From Dactylorhiza incarnata (lineage: Eukaryota > Streptophyta > Magnoliopsida > Asparagales > Orchidaceae): a stretch of 64,000 nt of DNA. The translations under genes and the position numbers were made by a program. The stretch covers positions 2,480,001-2,544,000 of the forward strand of contig JAWHQI010000276.1 in NCBI GenBank assembly GCA_033032865.1. The letters run 5' to 3'. The notes under the pieces were generated by a model. The model was not told the origin of the DNA. It made no database searches and worked only from the letters and a program-made list of their open reading frames with translations. Below are positions 22,214 through 35,093 of the stretch, in pieces (within the stretch, counting starts at the first letter, position 1; each line of letters begins with the position of its first letter).

Positions 22214-23439
22214 TGTAAGCCCCCCTCCCAAACGGAACCGGGTTCAGGGAGGGGGGATCTTACTGCCCAAGGATGACCACTTAGCGCTTCCCGGGTGGCA
22301 ACGTCCCACCCTTCTAAGCACCGAGCGGTCTCCTTGTCAGGCATAAGAATCATAACATCACATCAGAACGCATAGCGGAAGCAATCGAAAGACAGAAAAA
22401 CAAGCACACAGCTTATATTCACATATTTAATCAGGGCCAAAGCCAAATGTTTACAACTACTGCCTCGGGGGCTACATCGACAAAACAAAAGATCCTAGTC
22501 TAGTCCTATATTCTAGGACTCACGTCGCGGAAGATAGGGGGCGAGGCTGGGGTAATCGAACGGGCCATCTCCAAGGCTGGTATCTCATCCTGTGGTGCGA
22601 GGGCTTCACGCTGTCCCATCTCCTGTGATTGGTTATAAGAAATAACCGTTAGTCACAGATCTAAGTAGAAAATACATCCCCTTCCCGGATCCATATCCAG
22701 GGGGCGGCTAAAGGACAGAAGTAAATAGCCGAAGCAAGGAAGAGAGTTAGCACAGGTATGCATATATATATAAAGGGCTCCGCCCTATTATCCATAATCG
22801 CGCCGAATAGTAAATACACAACTATCTCGCGCCTTTACGCACCCAGGTATTCAAACCTATACGCACGCAAAAACCCTGTGTCGACACAGTTTAAACTGCT
22901 TTATTTCAAGCAGGGGAGCTAACCCCGCGGGCCTCACCGATGTGGCCGTCGGTGACAGTGGCCAGTCTTGCCAATTCTGAGTGTAGTCGTACCGTATCAC
23001 TCAGACCCTCCTGTACAACTCGGTGTACTAATTGGATGTGAGCGACATCCGGCGAACCGATTTTTAGGCCGACCAGCGGAGGCAAAATTGCGGGTTCGGA
23101 GTGAAGATAACCTGCTGCGCACATCTCCCTGTCGCCATGAGTCGTCAACCCTCCCACACCGGTACGAACGGTCTGTGGGCGTGGCCGACCCGCCACTTTC
23201 AAACAATCTTCAAAACTTAAAGTGAGCGCTTTAAAAACTTGACGCGGCACTCTCACTCGACCGGTCACGTAACTTCTGACCGGGAGGCTGGGCGGTATGA
23301 GGGCTCCTTATTTGGGGCTAACTTAGGAGGAGAAACTCAACTCCGGGTTTCCCCCAACTAAGGCCTCGCAGAAGGGAGGATAAACACCGCTTGTCAGCGT
23401 AGGGCTGCAGTTAGCACCAAAATATGAATAAGTGCAGCA

Positions 23440-23765
23440 GCAAAAATAGGCCGAAAGCAGAGGCCATAATATCAACAGAAAATTAGGCCGAAAGCAGAGG
23501 CCATGATATTAAGCAGAAAATTAGGCCGAAAGCAGAGGCCATGGTATTAAGCAGAAAATTCGGCCGAAAGTAGAGGCCATGGAATTAAGCAGAAAATTAG
23601 GCCGAAAGCGGAGGCCATGGTATTAAGCAGAAAATTAGGCCAAAAGCAGAGACCATATTAAGCAGAAAAGTAGGCCGAAAGCAGAGGCCATATTAATCAG
23701 AAAAGTTGGCCGAAAGCAGAGGCCATATTAAGCAGAAAAGTAGGCCGAAAGCAGATGCCATATTA
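23440..23765. repeat. 38-bp minisatellite, nine units (C LTR)
   Basis: Units of the type TAGGCCGAAAGCAGAGGCC plus an AT-rich spacer repeat nine times; the last few are 35 bp. The partner LTR (51416-51702) has eight units. The units contain no variable spacers. Confidence 0.9.
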
Positions 23766-23767
23766 TC

Positions 23768-23960
23768 AGGACCAGTGCGAGACTGGAGAATTAAAAGTAT
23801 CGAAAGTAAAGGCAGGGGACCAGTACGAGACTGGATTTAAAGAAAAGTACTGGAAGTAAATGCAGGCGACCAGTACGAGACTGGATTTAAAGAAAAGTAC
23901 AGAAAGTAAATGCAGAGGACCAGTACGAGACTGGATTTAAATAGAAATACAGAAAGCAGT
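23768..23960. repeat. 50-bp minisatellite, four units (C LTR)
   Basis: Four units contain GGACCAGTACGAGACTGGAT and an A-rich part. Four units are also present in the partner LTR at 51706-51890. Confidence 0.9.
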
Positions 23961-24738
23961 AAATAAGTAAATGGTTAGTAGTCCAATCACTCCATAAGAG
24001 GAGGCTTCAACGTCGACTCCGTTCATAGGAGGAGGTTCTGCTTTCTCCCCGTTCATAGGGGTTCTACTCCGTCTCGGGAGTTTACTTATATTTCATGATA
24101 TTTTTAGTAATTCCCCCTTTGTCGTGGATTCATTCTTTTATAATTATCCCGGCGTTATTGGGTTGCGGCGTCGCACCGCAATTTCGTCCCGAGTTTCGCA
24201 TCGATATTCCCAACTTAGTCGATTCCTTAGATCGATACGCGTAATCTTTATTAAACGTTTAAGAATTATACGTCGCGCGGACGCTGACTTTTTCCGATGA
24301 ATTTCACTCCTTTTCGGTCGTTTATTTTGCTTGTAAAATGCTTTTGGAGGACCAAAATAAGAGGTCACACCTCCCAACTTTAATAGCGGTTGTAAAATAC
24401 CTTTAATTAGAGCCCATGATTTTTGGGGATTTTTATGAACACATTTGGGCTTTTTATTCCTTAAAATAAACTTTATTAAGGGTTTTAAAAATAGTAAAAT
24501 TATTCCTAAAATTCCCCAAAAAATACTGGAGGTGCCCCTCAGAGTGGGGCACATTTTTAATTTAGGAATGTTTTTCTGAAACAGCCCCATTTTCCTCAGA
24601 AAAATGGGGAAGAAAAATGGAGTTTTGGGGGTGCGGTTAGAGGCGGGGAGGAGGCGCAGGGGTTTTGCACCCTGCGCCCTCCCGCGGCCCCCACAGCGGA
24701 TCTGCGGCGGATCCGCTGTGGGGGGCACATATGCTGAG

Positions 24739-24739
24739 G

Positions 24740-24772
<33 letters not shown>
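24739..24772. repeat. Poly-G tract, about 34 bases (C LTR)
   Basis: An uninterrupted G run follows ATATGCTGAGGC. The partner LTR has a shorter run at 52675-52703. In element sense the tract is poly-C. Confidence 0.9.
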
Positions 24773-24773
<1 letters not shown>

Positions 24774-24879
24774 CGAAACAAGGTGCGGGAGGCCGCCCGA
24801 TCTCCTGGGGGAGATTGGACGGCTCCCGCCATCCCCGCCAGAAGGCGGCCCCAGCTACCGCCGAGCAGCGGTCGGAGGG

Positions 24880-25320
24880 GCCGGCGCCGCCCCCGGTCGG
24901 TGCGCCGGGGGCCGGCGACTCCTCTGGTGGTGGTCCGGCAGCCTGGTGCCGCAGGCCACTGCCGGGGGAGGGTGAATAAGGAGGCGGGAGGCGGTGGCAC
25001 GGCCTGCATGGGACATGCAGGCCCGCTGCGCCGCTGCCTCCGCTGGGAGGGCACCGGTGCCGCCCCTGGTCGGTGCACCGGGGGCTGGAGACCACTCCGG
25101 TGGTGGTCCGGCGGTCTGGCGCCGCCGGACTCCACCGGGAAAAGGAGCAGGAGGTGACGGGGTGGCGCGGCGCGGCCTGCATGGGCCATGCAGGTTCGCT
25201 GCGCCGCCGCCACCTCGGCTAGGGCCTTCCCTGCCGCCCCTGGTCGGGGCGCCGGGGAGGGGGCAGACCTCCGGCGGGGGTCCGGTGGCCTGGCGCCGCC
25301 GGCCGCCGCCGGGGGAGGGG
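24880..25320. repeat. GC-rich repeat of about 185 bp, 2-3 units (C LTR)
   Basis: Units share GGTCGGTGCGCCGGGGGC, a GGTGGTGGTCCGGC stretch and a short hairpin around GCCTGCATGGGCCATGCAGG. The long open frames here are Pro/Arg/Gly products of GC bias. The partner is at 52795-53250. Confidence 0.75.
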
Positions 25321-25453
25321 TTTTAATCCCTACAGGAAAAAGGAAAGAGGGGGGGAGGCCACGGGTGCCACCAGGGCTGCGTCCTCCGGCGGCCCGACCG
25401 CCTCCCCTGCGCCGGCGCCGAGGCCCCCGGGAGGGGACCTACTCCCCCCCCCC

Positions 25454-28006
25454 TGTCACAACCCGCATTTTCTCCGTATTAAATAATACGTCAGAGTAAG
25501 AGAAAATACGCGTCATGATGCCACGTCATGCAGGGGACAACTGCAGACGCTCAGGCGGCTCTAACTTCACACTTTTCTTTAGAAAGTCATGAACTTTATG
25601 TTTTAAAACATAACTTAAGTTTAAGGTTTTCAATTACCGTGTCCCTCGGTTTAATGGATTAACTAGTCCATAAATAAGAAAGTATAGGTTTACGCAGCGG
25701 AAAATACATAATTTACTTTAATTTAACTTACATGAGCACGATGAACTAACCAGCATTCTAATGATATGCAACTTCTATATTAGGTATAAGTAAAAAGAAT
25801 TTCTTTTACGGGCTTCAAAAATAGAGTGATGATGGTTTTAAAAGGGATGTCATGTAGGAGATATTATGCAGTTTTGTATATAAAATAACTACTATGCATC
25901 CTAACATAAAACCTTCCCAGGGAGCAATTGCATAAAAAGCAAACAACGGTAGTAGCATAAAAACAGCAAGATAAGTTTAACATAAAAGATCTCAGGCTAT
26001 GAGCGTCAACAACCTGACACGAACCCATAACCCTAACAAGTCTCAAAAGAAACCAGCAATCTACCTCTCAAGACAAAAGCAAGAAAACAACAACTGCAAG
26101 ACTGGAGAAACAGAACTCGGTCAGCTCCACCTGCTACTGGTCCGAACCTGAGGCATTCAAAAGAAAAGAATGCCTCAGCACAAGGCATAAAAATCAGAGA
26201 GTAAGGGAAACTCAACCAAAGGAGGTTTTCCAACCCACCAGGAACAGCTGTAAACGTCAGCACATCAAATAAATATCCACAAGTAAGGGAAAATCTGGCA
26301 CGAAGTGCGGTCAAAGTTGTGCTACAACAATATCCTAAGAAGAAAAAAATGTCGAATTGCCCAAGGAGTAAATCACTATCCCAGCCAAAAACAGTACTGA
26401 GGCGGAGGCATTCTTTCCAACCAACCATCATACTAAAACCCCCGAGGAACAAAAACACTGCGGCGGTGGTTTACAGTCCACCAACCAACAGTCTACCCGT
26501 CCATGGAAAAACAACCCGGTACTAGTGGTGGCCATTTCGACCATCCACCGTCCAAAACAACCAACTGGGAAATATGGACTCACCAAACCCTGACCAAGAC
26601 AGACACCACCGGAAAAACCCGGAAACAATTCCGTGAGGAAACCCAATCTTATCGACGAATTCGTCGAAATACTATCGACGAATCGCAAAGACACTTAGCG
26701 AAGATACAATCTAAGGCACAAGACGACGTTGGCGGAAGCCTAAACCTATCGGAGAATTCGACAAACTTAACTATAACGAAATCGGCGAATCTACCTTAAG
26801 GGTATCTTGATGATTTTGACAAATTACGCGACTAGCCGGTCGGATACACGATTCTTTAGCCGAAAATAATCTCTACATATAGTATATTCTGTCTAAATTA
26901 GATGGAAGCAATAACAGTGAATAAATAAAAGGAACAATAACGTGGCAAGGGGGAAGAGTCCACCACTTGCCTCAAATTTTTCGTAGAAGACGGCCTCCGA
27001 CTCGCCACTCGTCGCAGATCGACCGCTAGAAAACCCCGAGGAACAATTTCTGAAACATTTGGGGAGAAAAAGAAGATTAGGGCTACCGACTCCAACCTCA
27101 AAAATCTACGAAACTCGAAATACTTACCGCACACGCGAAGAGCTCGGCGAGAGCTTTCCAAATCTATGCTCTGGCGAAGATTTCGAGCTCCGGCGCTCCG
27201 GCGGCGGCGATCTGAAGGTTCACGGAAGACGTCTCTCGCAGACTCGCTAAAAGACCAGGGAAGAAGAAGGAACATGGTCTTTACGGAAGGAGGATGCTAT
27301 ATATATATAGATAAAATAAAATTGATAATAATAAAAATAATCGTAATATTTATTATAGATTATTAACGGGAGGAATGGACTTCACGCGGAGTAAAATTTT
27401 GGATTCCCGAGATTGAGATTTTGGATTTCCCGTGAGTAGGTTTAGATTTCCCGAGAGCCAAATTTTGGATCTCCCGTGAGTAGGTTTAGATTTGCCGAGA
27501 GCCAAATTTTGGATCTCCCCTGAGCTTTTATCTTCATATATATATTAACATCATTAATAAATATAATACTAATTTAATAATGTTGCATTATTATCAAAAA
27601 TTTAAACGAATGCCGAGGATGACGAAAATCGCCCCAAAGGTGAACGGCGACGCTACGAATCCAACGGCGAAGTTGAAATCAAAATCCGACGTACCGTTCT
27701 CGAGATATAAATTTCTGAAGTTTACGGCGATGGATAAATATACAAACTTTGAAAATTCACCGAGGCTTCAAATTTGCTCGGAACGCCACGAAACTTTAAC
27801 AAGTTATTTCTAAAATTAAATAATCTAATTTTCTAACGTAAAATTTTCCAATTCCGGGTAGTCTCAAAATTTGGTCGACGCGACCCAACGGATACAAAAA
27901 CGCACAGTGACGGCGCTCTGCTAACTCCGCGCTAATGTAACGCCCTACGTCATAATAACGTCATCAATATAAATAGATTAATAGCCGAAAATTCAGGGGC
28001 GTTACA
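25454..28006 (-). mobile_element. 3' LTR of chromovirus D
   Basis: The LTR of 2553 bp runs from TGTCACAACCCGC to GGGGCGTTACA on plus. It matches the other LTR (37007-39558) at all but roughly 35-40 positions by eye. The flanks are C runs on both sides, consistent with a CCCCC target duplication inside the C LTR. It contains a TATA box on minus, a 44-bp direct repeat (27400-27525) and the palindrome CGACGAATTCGTCG at 26653-26666. No gene is seen. Confidence 0.95.
27298..27310 (-). promoter_or_regulatory. TATA box of D 3' LTR
   Basis: CTATATATATATAG lies at the U3/R position. It is matched at 38849-38862 in the 5' LTR. Confidence 0.55.
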
Positions 28007-28022
28007 GTCACTCCCCCTAAAA
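28007..28022 (-). other. Polypurine tract of D
   Basis: On minus, TTTTTAGGGGGAGTGAC runs into TGTAACGCCCC, preceded by the TTTCGGGACGAAACT block typical of this chromovirus group. Confidence 0.9.
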
Positions 28023-28115
28023 AGAAGTTTCGTCCCGAAACTTTAACGAATATCGCGATTACAAAAGATAGAAGCGAGAAATAAAACTTCGAATGAAAAC
28101 ACTTACTAGAGGTAA

Positions 28116-31110
28116 TCAAGAGAAAAGATGAGGATGAGATGTCCTCATAACAGATTCCAATTCCCAAGTCGCGCTTTCGACGTCCTGGTTTCGCCAAAGG
28201 ACCTTGACCATAGGAATTGTCTTCTTCCGCAACACTCGATCCTGAGTCTCTAATATACGGACAGGCTCCTCAACATAGGACAGATTAGGTTGCAACTGGG
28301 GCACCGAGTCAAGGACATGACGATCACTACGCACGCACTTTCTCAACTGACTCACATGAAACACATCGTGAACACCTGGGAAAGAAGCGGGCAAATCCAG
28401 CCTATAAGCTGACACTCCGATGCGCTCAACCACCTGGAAAGGTCCCACATACCGGGTATCCAACTTGTGGTTCCTTCCAAATCTTTTAACACCTAGCATC
28501 GGAGAAACTTTCAAGAACACCATGTCCCCAACTGCGAACTCCAGATCGACCCTTCTCCGATTAGCATACTTCTCATATCGCTCCTGAGCAATGCGAAGCT
28601 TCTCGCGGATATGCGTCATGGCAACATTCATTTCTTCCAAAGCTTCTGGACCTAACAACAGTTTCTCACCAACTTCGGCCCAAAATAGGGGAGTCCTACA
28701 ACGCCTCCCATACAAAGCCTCAAAGGGGGCCATCTGCAAGCTCTCATGATAACTATTATTATAGGCAAACTCCATCAGTCCAAGACGCTTATCCCAAGCT
28801 CCACCATGATCCAAAATATAACACCTGATCATGTCCTCCAAAATCTGATTCACTCTTTCCGTTTGACCATTTGTCTGAGGGTGGTAAGCTGTAGAGTATC
28901 TAAGGTCAGTGCCCAAAGCTCGCTGCAAACTCTGCCAGAAACGAGACATATACCTGGAATCTCGATCTGACACAATGCTTACTGGCACACCATGCAATCT
29001 AATGACCTCATCCAAATAAAGCTCTGCTATTTTCTCCATAGAATATCCGATCTTAAAAGACACAAAGTGAGCACACTTTGTCAAACGGTCTACTATGCCC
29101 CACACCGAATCATGACCTCCGGGAGATCTCGGCAAACCGGTAATGAAGTCCATTGAAATACTCTCCCACTTCCAGCTTGGAATATCCAAAGGGTTCAATT
29201 TACCTCCAGGCCTCTTATGATCTGCCTTCACACGCTGACATGTATAAAATTCAGAAACATACTTAGCAATATCATTCTTCATACCCGACCACCAAACAAT
29301 CTGCTTCAGATCTTTATACATCTTTGTGGAACCAAGATGATAAGAAACACTAGAATCATGCGCTTCACTACAGATCTTTGTTCGAATATCCTCAAACGCG
29401 GGAATACAATATCTACCTCGATACTTCAAGGTATCCTGGTCATCAATTGAAAAATCTGGTAATTCCCCCTTCTCGGTTCTATTCCGGAGATGCTGCAAAT
29501 CATGATCATCCTTCTGATGCAGTCTAGTAAGTGTAATCCAAGAAGACTCTTCAACTTCTAAACTCGAAGGCGTGACACTACTACCAACTGAGATATCCAT
29601 CAACATAAATTCCTCCACTAAGGACTGCACAGAAAGATTGAAGACATGCGCGGTCTTTCTACTTAAGGCATCAGGCACTACATTAGCCTTACCCGGATGA
29701 TATAGGATATCAACTTCATAATTCGCTACATACTCCAACCATCTGCGCTGGCGCAAATTCAATTCTTTCTGGGTAAATACATACTTCAAACTCTTGTGAT
29801 CTGTAAAAATCTTGCATGACACTCCATAAAGAAGATGTCTCCAAAGCTTCAAGGCATAAATCACTGCAGCAAATTCTAAGTCATGCGTAGGGTAATTCCT
29901 TTCATGAACTTTCAATTGTCTTGACCCATAAGCGATCACCTTTCCTTCTTGCATCAAAACACAACCTAGTCCAACATGAGATGCGTCCACATAAACGGCA
30001 TACTCTACTCCTTCGGTCGGTAAAGCCAAAACAGGAGCGGTGCACAATCTTCTTTTCAATTCCTGAAAGGCTTCCTCGCACTTATCACTCCAAACGAATG
30101 CTGTACTCTTTTGGGTAAGCTTAGTCAGAGGTGCTGACAGCACCGAAAATCCTTGCACAAACCTTCTATAATAACCTGCCAACCCTAAGAAACTCCTTAT
30201 CTCCTGAGGCGTTGTAGGCGTCTTCCAATCCAAAACAGCAGAAATCTTTGCTGGGTCTACAGAAATTCCATCTTTGTTTACCACATGACCCAGGAAAGAC
30301 ACTTGCGAAAGCCAGAATTCGCACTTACTCAACTTCGCATACAACTTGTGCTCTCTTAGAGTAGACAATACTAAACGCAAATGCGTAGCATGCTCCTCTG
30401 CACTTCTTGAATACACCAACACATCATCGATGAAAACTACTACGAAATGGTCTAAGAAGTCCTTGAACACTCGATTCATCATATCCATGAACGCAGAGGG
30501 TGCATTTGTCAAACCAAACGACATCACTAGGAATTCAAAGTGACCATAACGGGAACAAAAGGCAGTCCGAGGGACGTCCGACTCACGGATCCTCAACTGA
30601 TGGTAACCCGAACGAAGATCAATCTTTGAAAACACCGAACTACCACGCAATTGATCAAACAAATCATCGATTCGCGGCAACGTATATCTGTTCTTAATGG
30701 TTACCTTATTCAATTCCCAATAGTCTATGCACAACCTCATAGAACCATCTTTCTTCTTCACAAACAACACTGGAGCACCCCAGGGCGAAGAACTTGGTCT
30801 AATGAATCCACACTGCAACAATTCATCTAACTGGGTACGCAACTCCTCCAGCTCACGCGGGGCCATACGGTACGGTGCCTTAGCAATCGGGCGAGTACCA
30901 GGCTCAAGATCAATAACGAACTCCACATCTCTCTCAGGTGGAAGACCAGGGAGGCTTACAGGGAAGACATCAAAAAACTCTCGCACCACAGGAACATCCT
31001 CGATACACGGCAAACCGCTAACAGTTTCTAACACAGAAACAAAGTAAGCAAAACAACCGGAATCTAAGAGTTTCCGAGCACATACCGCAGAAATAATCGG
31101 GGAATCCTGG
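28116..31110 (-). CDS. Chromovirus pol (RT, RNase H, integrase), element D
   Basis: A 972-codon uninterrupted frame continues upstream to the CACTA insertion at 31110. Positions count from codon 1 at 31034. RT runs about 50-230 with [20 protein letters not shown] and the catalytic FIDD at 201-204; RNase H about 330-450 ([12 protein letters not shown]); an HHCC-like region about 560-610; integrase core about 630-790 with [18 protein letters not shown] and QTERVNQ supplying D, D, E. The C-terminus is [20 protein letters not shown]...SHPHLF, the chromodomain-like tail of Tekay-type chromoviruses. Oddities: the first Cys of the integrase CxxC is lost (SEFYTC, against SECFTC in J), and RT has DYWELNK where DYRELNK is usual. 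Recent but probably defective. Confidence 0.93.
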
Positions 31111-31179
31111 CACTACAACAAACTGCACCTGTTGTAAGGACTGGAATGTAACTGAAACACAGTTTGTTACTAATAGTTA

Positions 31180-31400
31180 TATTTAGTAACAAAGATTTTT
31201 TGTTGTTACAAAAACTAACTTTATTGTAACGAATATTTTAAATTTTGTTACAATAATAATTAATTCGTTACTATAACTATAAGTATTTGTAACAACACCA
31301 ATGTTACGTTACAAATAGAAAACTTTTCTCACAATAAGTATCAATTGTAACGACATCATGAAAGTTTTTTGTGACAAAGACATTGTCCTTACTAAAAGTA
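31180..31400. repeat. Left subterminal TGTTAC/GTAACGA repeats of CACTA
   Basis: Seven or more copies of GTTACAA or TTGTAACGA occur in both orientations within 300 bp of the end. Subterminal repeats of this kind bind the transposition protein in En/Spm-type elements. Confidence 0.75.
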
Positions 31401-32039
31401 ATATTTTATTATTAAAGTTTTGTTACAAAAAATATATCATATTTTATTTTCAATTTTTGTACAATTTTATTATCAAAGTTTTGAATTATTATTTTTTTTT
31501 GAAAAAAAAAATTGTATGCGCGCGACAGTACCCCGCCTCGATAGTGCTCTAACGCGACGACAGTACTCCTACAGCTCGCAAACATTCGTGCTCGGCTGTC
31601 GCAGATATGTGGTACTATTGCGATATGTATTTTTGCGCGTATGGGTTTTTTTTATAAATCTTTAACTTTTTATAAAAGTTTTTCTGCCTCTCTCCCATGC
31701 AGCTCTATCTCTCTCTCACATGACTGAATGAAATATACGGATGAATATTTCCCTCCATAAAATTTTGAACAAAACAAAACTAAAAATTAAAAATATATTA
31801 AATGTAAAAATGAATGCAAATTAATATAACATTAATTTTTTAATATAATTTTGGAATTAAAATAAAATCACACACGAACCCGCGTGCACGCAAATGCACT
31901 CTCGCGCGCACGCAAATGTACTCTTGCGCGCACGCAAATGTACTCTTGCGCGCACGCAAATGCACTCTCGCGCGCACACGAATACATGTGCGCACATGAG
32001 GCCCATGTTCCCCGCTCGACAATACCCCCGCCTCGACAT

Positions 32040-32854
<815 letters not shown>

Positions 32855-33322
32855 GCACAATCTCGATTTTGAGTTGAGATCGAGTTCAATGAGCTCAATC
32901 TCGAACTCGAGTTCAATGAGCTCAATCTCGATTTTGAGTCGAGCTCGAGTTCGTTGAGCTGGAGCTCGATTACTACTCGAGCTTCAGCTCAAATATTTTT
33001 GATCATGATGGCGCGCGAGCCATCTCTCGAGATCGAGCAAAAAATAGTCACATATAGAATGTTGAGTCAACATATCAAATTATGTAATAAACTTGCATAA
33101 ATGTTTAAAATTACGCAAATATTTGGGTACATATGCGCACCTCCCGGAGGTGCGCGAGCAGATTCGACCGTAGGATTGCGAGATCCCACGGTGGATAAAG
33201 CAGTATAAAATTTTTTGCAGGGTTCAGTACCTTGTTATCTACAAGTTTAAAAATTAAAATTGCTTCTATACCTTGTTATCTACAAGCTTAAAAATTAAAC
33301 ATTGGGAGAGGTTTTATTGCAG

Positions 33323-33472
33323 GGTTCAGTGGCATGCCCTTTCTATATGAAGACAGGCACATGCAAGTATGGGGTGGCGTGCAGATTCGATCACCCTCCT
33401 CCCGGGGAAGCCATAGCCATGGCGTCCGCTGGTAATACAGCCTACGGCGAAGAGCTGGAAAACAAGAAGTGA
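33323..33472 (+). pseudogene. Captured CCCH zinc-finger gene fragment
   Basis: After a T-rich stretch ending GCAG (33322), a likely splice acceptor, the frame reads GSVACPFYMKTGTCKYGVAC, then RFDHPPPGEAIAMAS, and stops at TGA 33470-33472. The spacing C-X8-C-X5-C-X3-H is that of plant CCCH (C3H) RNA-binding zinc fingers of the HUA1/ZFN type, with YMKTGTCKYG and DHPPPGEA at the expected places. Only one finger is present, with no start codon. It lies inside the CACTA element, so it is best seen as a host exon captured by the transposon. Whether it is transcribed is unknown. A 25-bp piece of it is repeated just downstream at about 33485. Confidence 0.8.
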
Positions 33473-34229
33473 TTTTAAATCTTCCGCTGGTAATACAGCC
33501 TACGTCCGCTGTTATACTGATCTATTATATTGTTGTTTTCTTTTAAATTCTGATGTCTTTTGTTCAATGACATTGTTCTCCGTTTGCAAGCAAGAATTTT
33601 CATAGATGGCATATACCCAGTTTTTGCTGCAACTCACTTTTGGAGAGAAGTGATTTTTTGTTTCTTTTAGGTGATCATTTGATTCCCTAGATCAGTTTTG
33701 TTCCCGGTAAATTTTTTTCTAACTACCCTTATGTTTACTACTCTCTATCTATAAGTCTTCCAAATACCAATGGTGTCTTATAAGTATTCCATAATTATGT
33801 TATGATGGCAAACCTATGTCTACAATTATCAATTTTGGTGTTATTATTTGAGACATTATTTTTATTTGTAGCGTGATCTTAATTGCTCTCTTTTATTTGT
33901 AGGGTGCTCGAGCATTGACCGGCAAGTGACGAAAGATTCATTAGTCAGAAAGTGATGGATGATTCATTTTTCGAAAAATGACGGAAGATTTATTAGAAAC
34001 ATGTTGATCTTGTAATGTAATATTGTATTATTTTAGAAGAGATGATAATAACTTGTACTCTATGTAAAACTTTTTGTTGTGAATAAAAATATATTTTGAT
34101 CTTGTTATGAAATATTAAATATGTGTGTTTTCAAGATTATTATTTGTAATAAAATCTCAGGTACACAAAAAATAGAAATGGAATATTTTTGATACATAAA
34201 TGAATTGGCTGTAGTAAGAAGAATGGAAA

Positions 34230-34640
34230 ATAAATGTAACAATTTTTTCGTTACTATTGTTTAATCTATTGTAACGAAATAATGTTTATCATACTTTATT
34301 GTAACGAAGTTATTTTATTTTTAGTGAGAAAAAAAAAACATTTGTAACGAAATAGTTTTAATCATAACTTTTTTTTTTGTGAGGAAAAAATAACATTTGT
34401 AACGAAATAATATTTATTGTGACCAATTTATTGTGAGGAAGAATCTCTTTTTGGTGAGAAAATATCATTTGTTACAATTACTTTATTTGTAACGACATTC
34501 ATACATTCGTTACAATAACCTTTAGCGCCGAGCTTTAGAGGAGGACCGTTACTTAAAGTTTTTTTCGTTACCAAAGAGTTTTTGTAACGAATTTTGGCAC
34601 TTATTGTAACGAATTAGGTCCTTACTATAAGTGCAGTTTG
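34230..34640. repeat. Right subterminal TTGTAACGAA repeats of CACTA
   Basis: About eight copies of TTGTAACGAA or its complement occur in the last 420 bp, mirroring the left end. Confidence 0.8.
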
Positions 34641-34651
34641 TTGTAGTGTGG

Positions 34652-35015
34652 CGTGGAAAACCATACACACTCATGGGTTGATCGTTGTCCATCTTGAAGT
34701 CCAAACGCTTAACCTTGCATTGGATAACCGCATCATAACTGGACAACCAGTCCATGCCCAAAATCACATCGAAATCTTCCAGGTCTAGCACCTTTAAATC
34801 CGCAAAAGCTAAGAAGTCACCTAGGAGAATAGGGCATTTTTGGATACCCTGGTCCGACACCACGGAGTCGCCAGAAGGAAACTTAACGCGAAATGCATCG
34901 CCAATCCGATTGAGGATCAAATGATGACGCTCTACAAAAGTCCTAGCCACGAATGAGTGGGTAGCACCAGAATCGAACAGAACACGTGCCCGACGGTTCT
35001 TTACCTTAAATTCTC
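34652..35015 (-). pseudogene. Protease domain of element D (cut by CACTA)
   Basis: On minus this reads GEFKVKNRRARVLFDSGATHSFVARTF, with the aspartic protease motif DSGAT. KVLDLEDFDVILGMDWLSSYDAVI follows, the second conserved protease block (ILGMDWL). It matches J closely. The frame is broken only by the CACTA element at 34648 and is otherwise continuous with pol at 31110. Entry from gag requires removal of the 78-nt intron-like segment. Confidence 0.9.
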
Positions 35016-35093
35016 CTATAAAATCGAATACGTAACTAACCGCTCGGAAAACGAGACTAAGGATAAAGGCTAAGAGTTAAATTAAAGTCTAAC
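35016..35093 (-). other. Putative gag-protease intron, element D (78 nt)
   Basis: Unspliced, gag ends TCA GGT TAG. Splicing from GTTAGACTTT to GATTTTATAG joins TCA-G to GA-GAA-TTT-AAG and gives VISGEFKVKNRR in frame with protease. The segment has GT-AG ends, 78 nt, is T-rich, and has stops in its own frame. The TAG of gag lies within the 5' splice site itself. Confidence 0.65.

Larger units (their letters stand above)
22214..25453 (-). mobile_element. 3' LTR of chromovirus C, part 1
   Basis: The plus edge is TGTAAGCC, preceded by CTCAG; the far end of C at 55128 is followed by ATCAG, a target duplication with one change. This part and 39559-41148 together form one LTR of about 4.8 kb, split by element D. 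It matches 50404-53370 closely. Contents: two minisatellites (23440-23960), a GC-rich zone with about 185-bp repeats (24880-25320) and a 34-base G run. I see no gene. Confidence 0.9.

Noticed and set aside
23440..23765. CRISPR-like array of 38-bp repeats
   Set aside because: The units are head-to-tail without unique spacers, lie inside a plant LTR and recur in the partner LTR. It is a minisatellite.
24596..25499. Several overlapping Pro/Arg/Gly-rich frames, also at 52496-54144
   Set aside because: All frames are open on both strands because of extreme GC content; they lie inside the C LTR and change frame between the two LTR copies.
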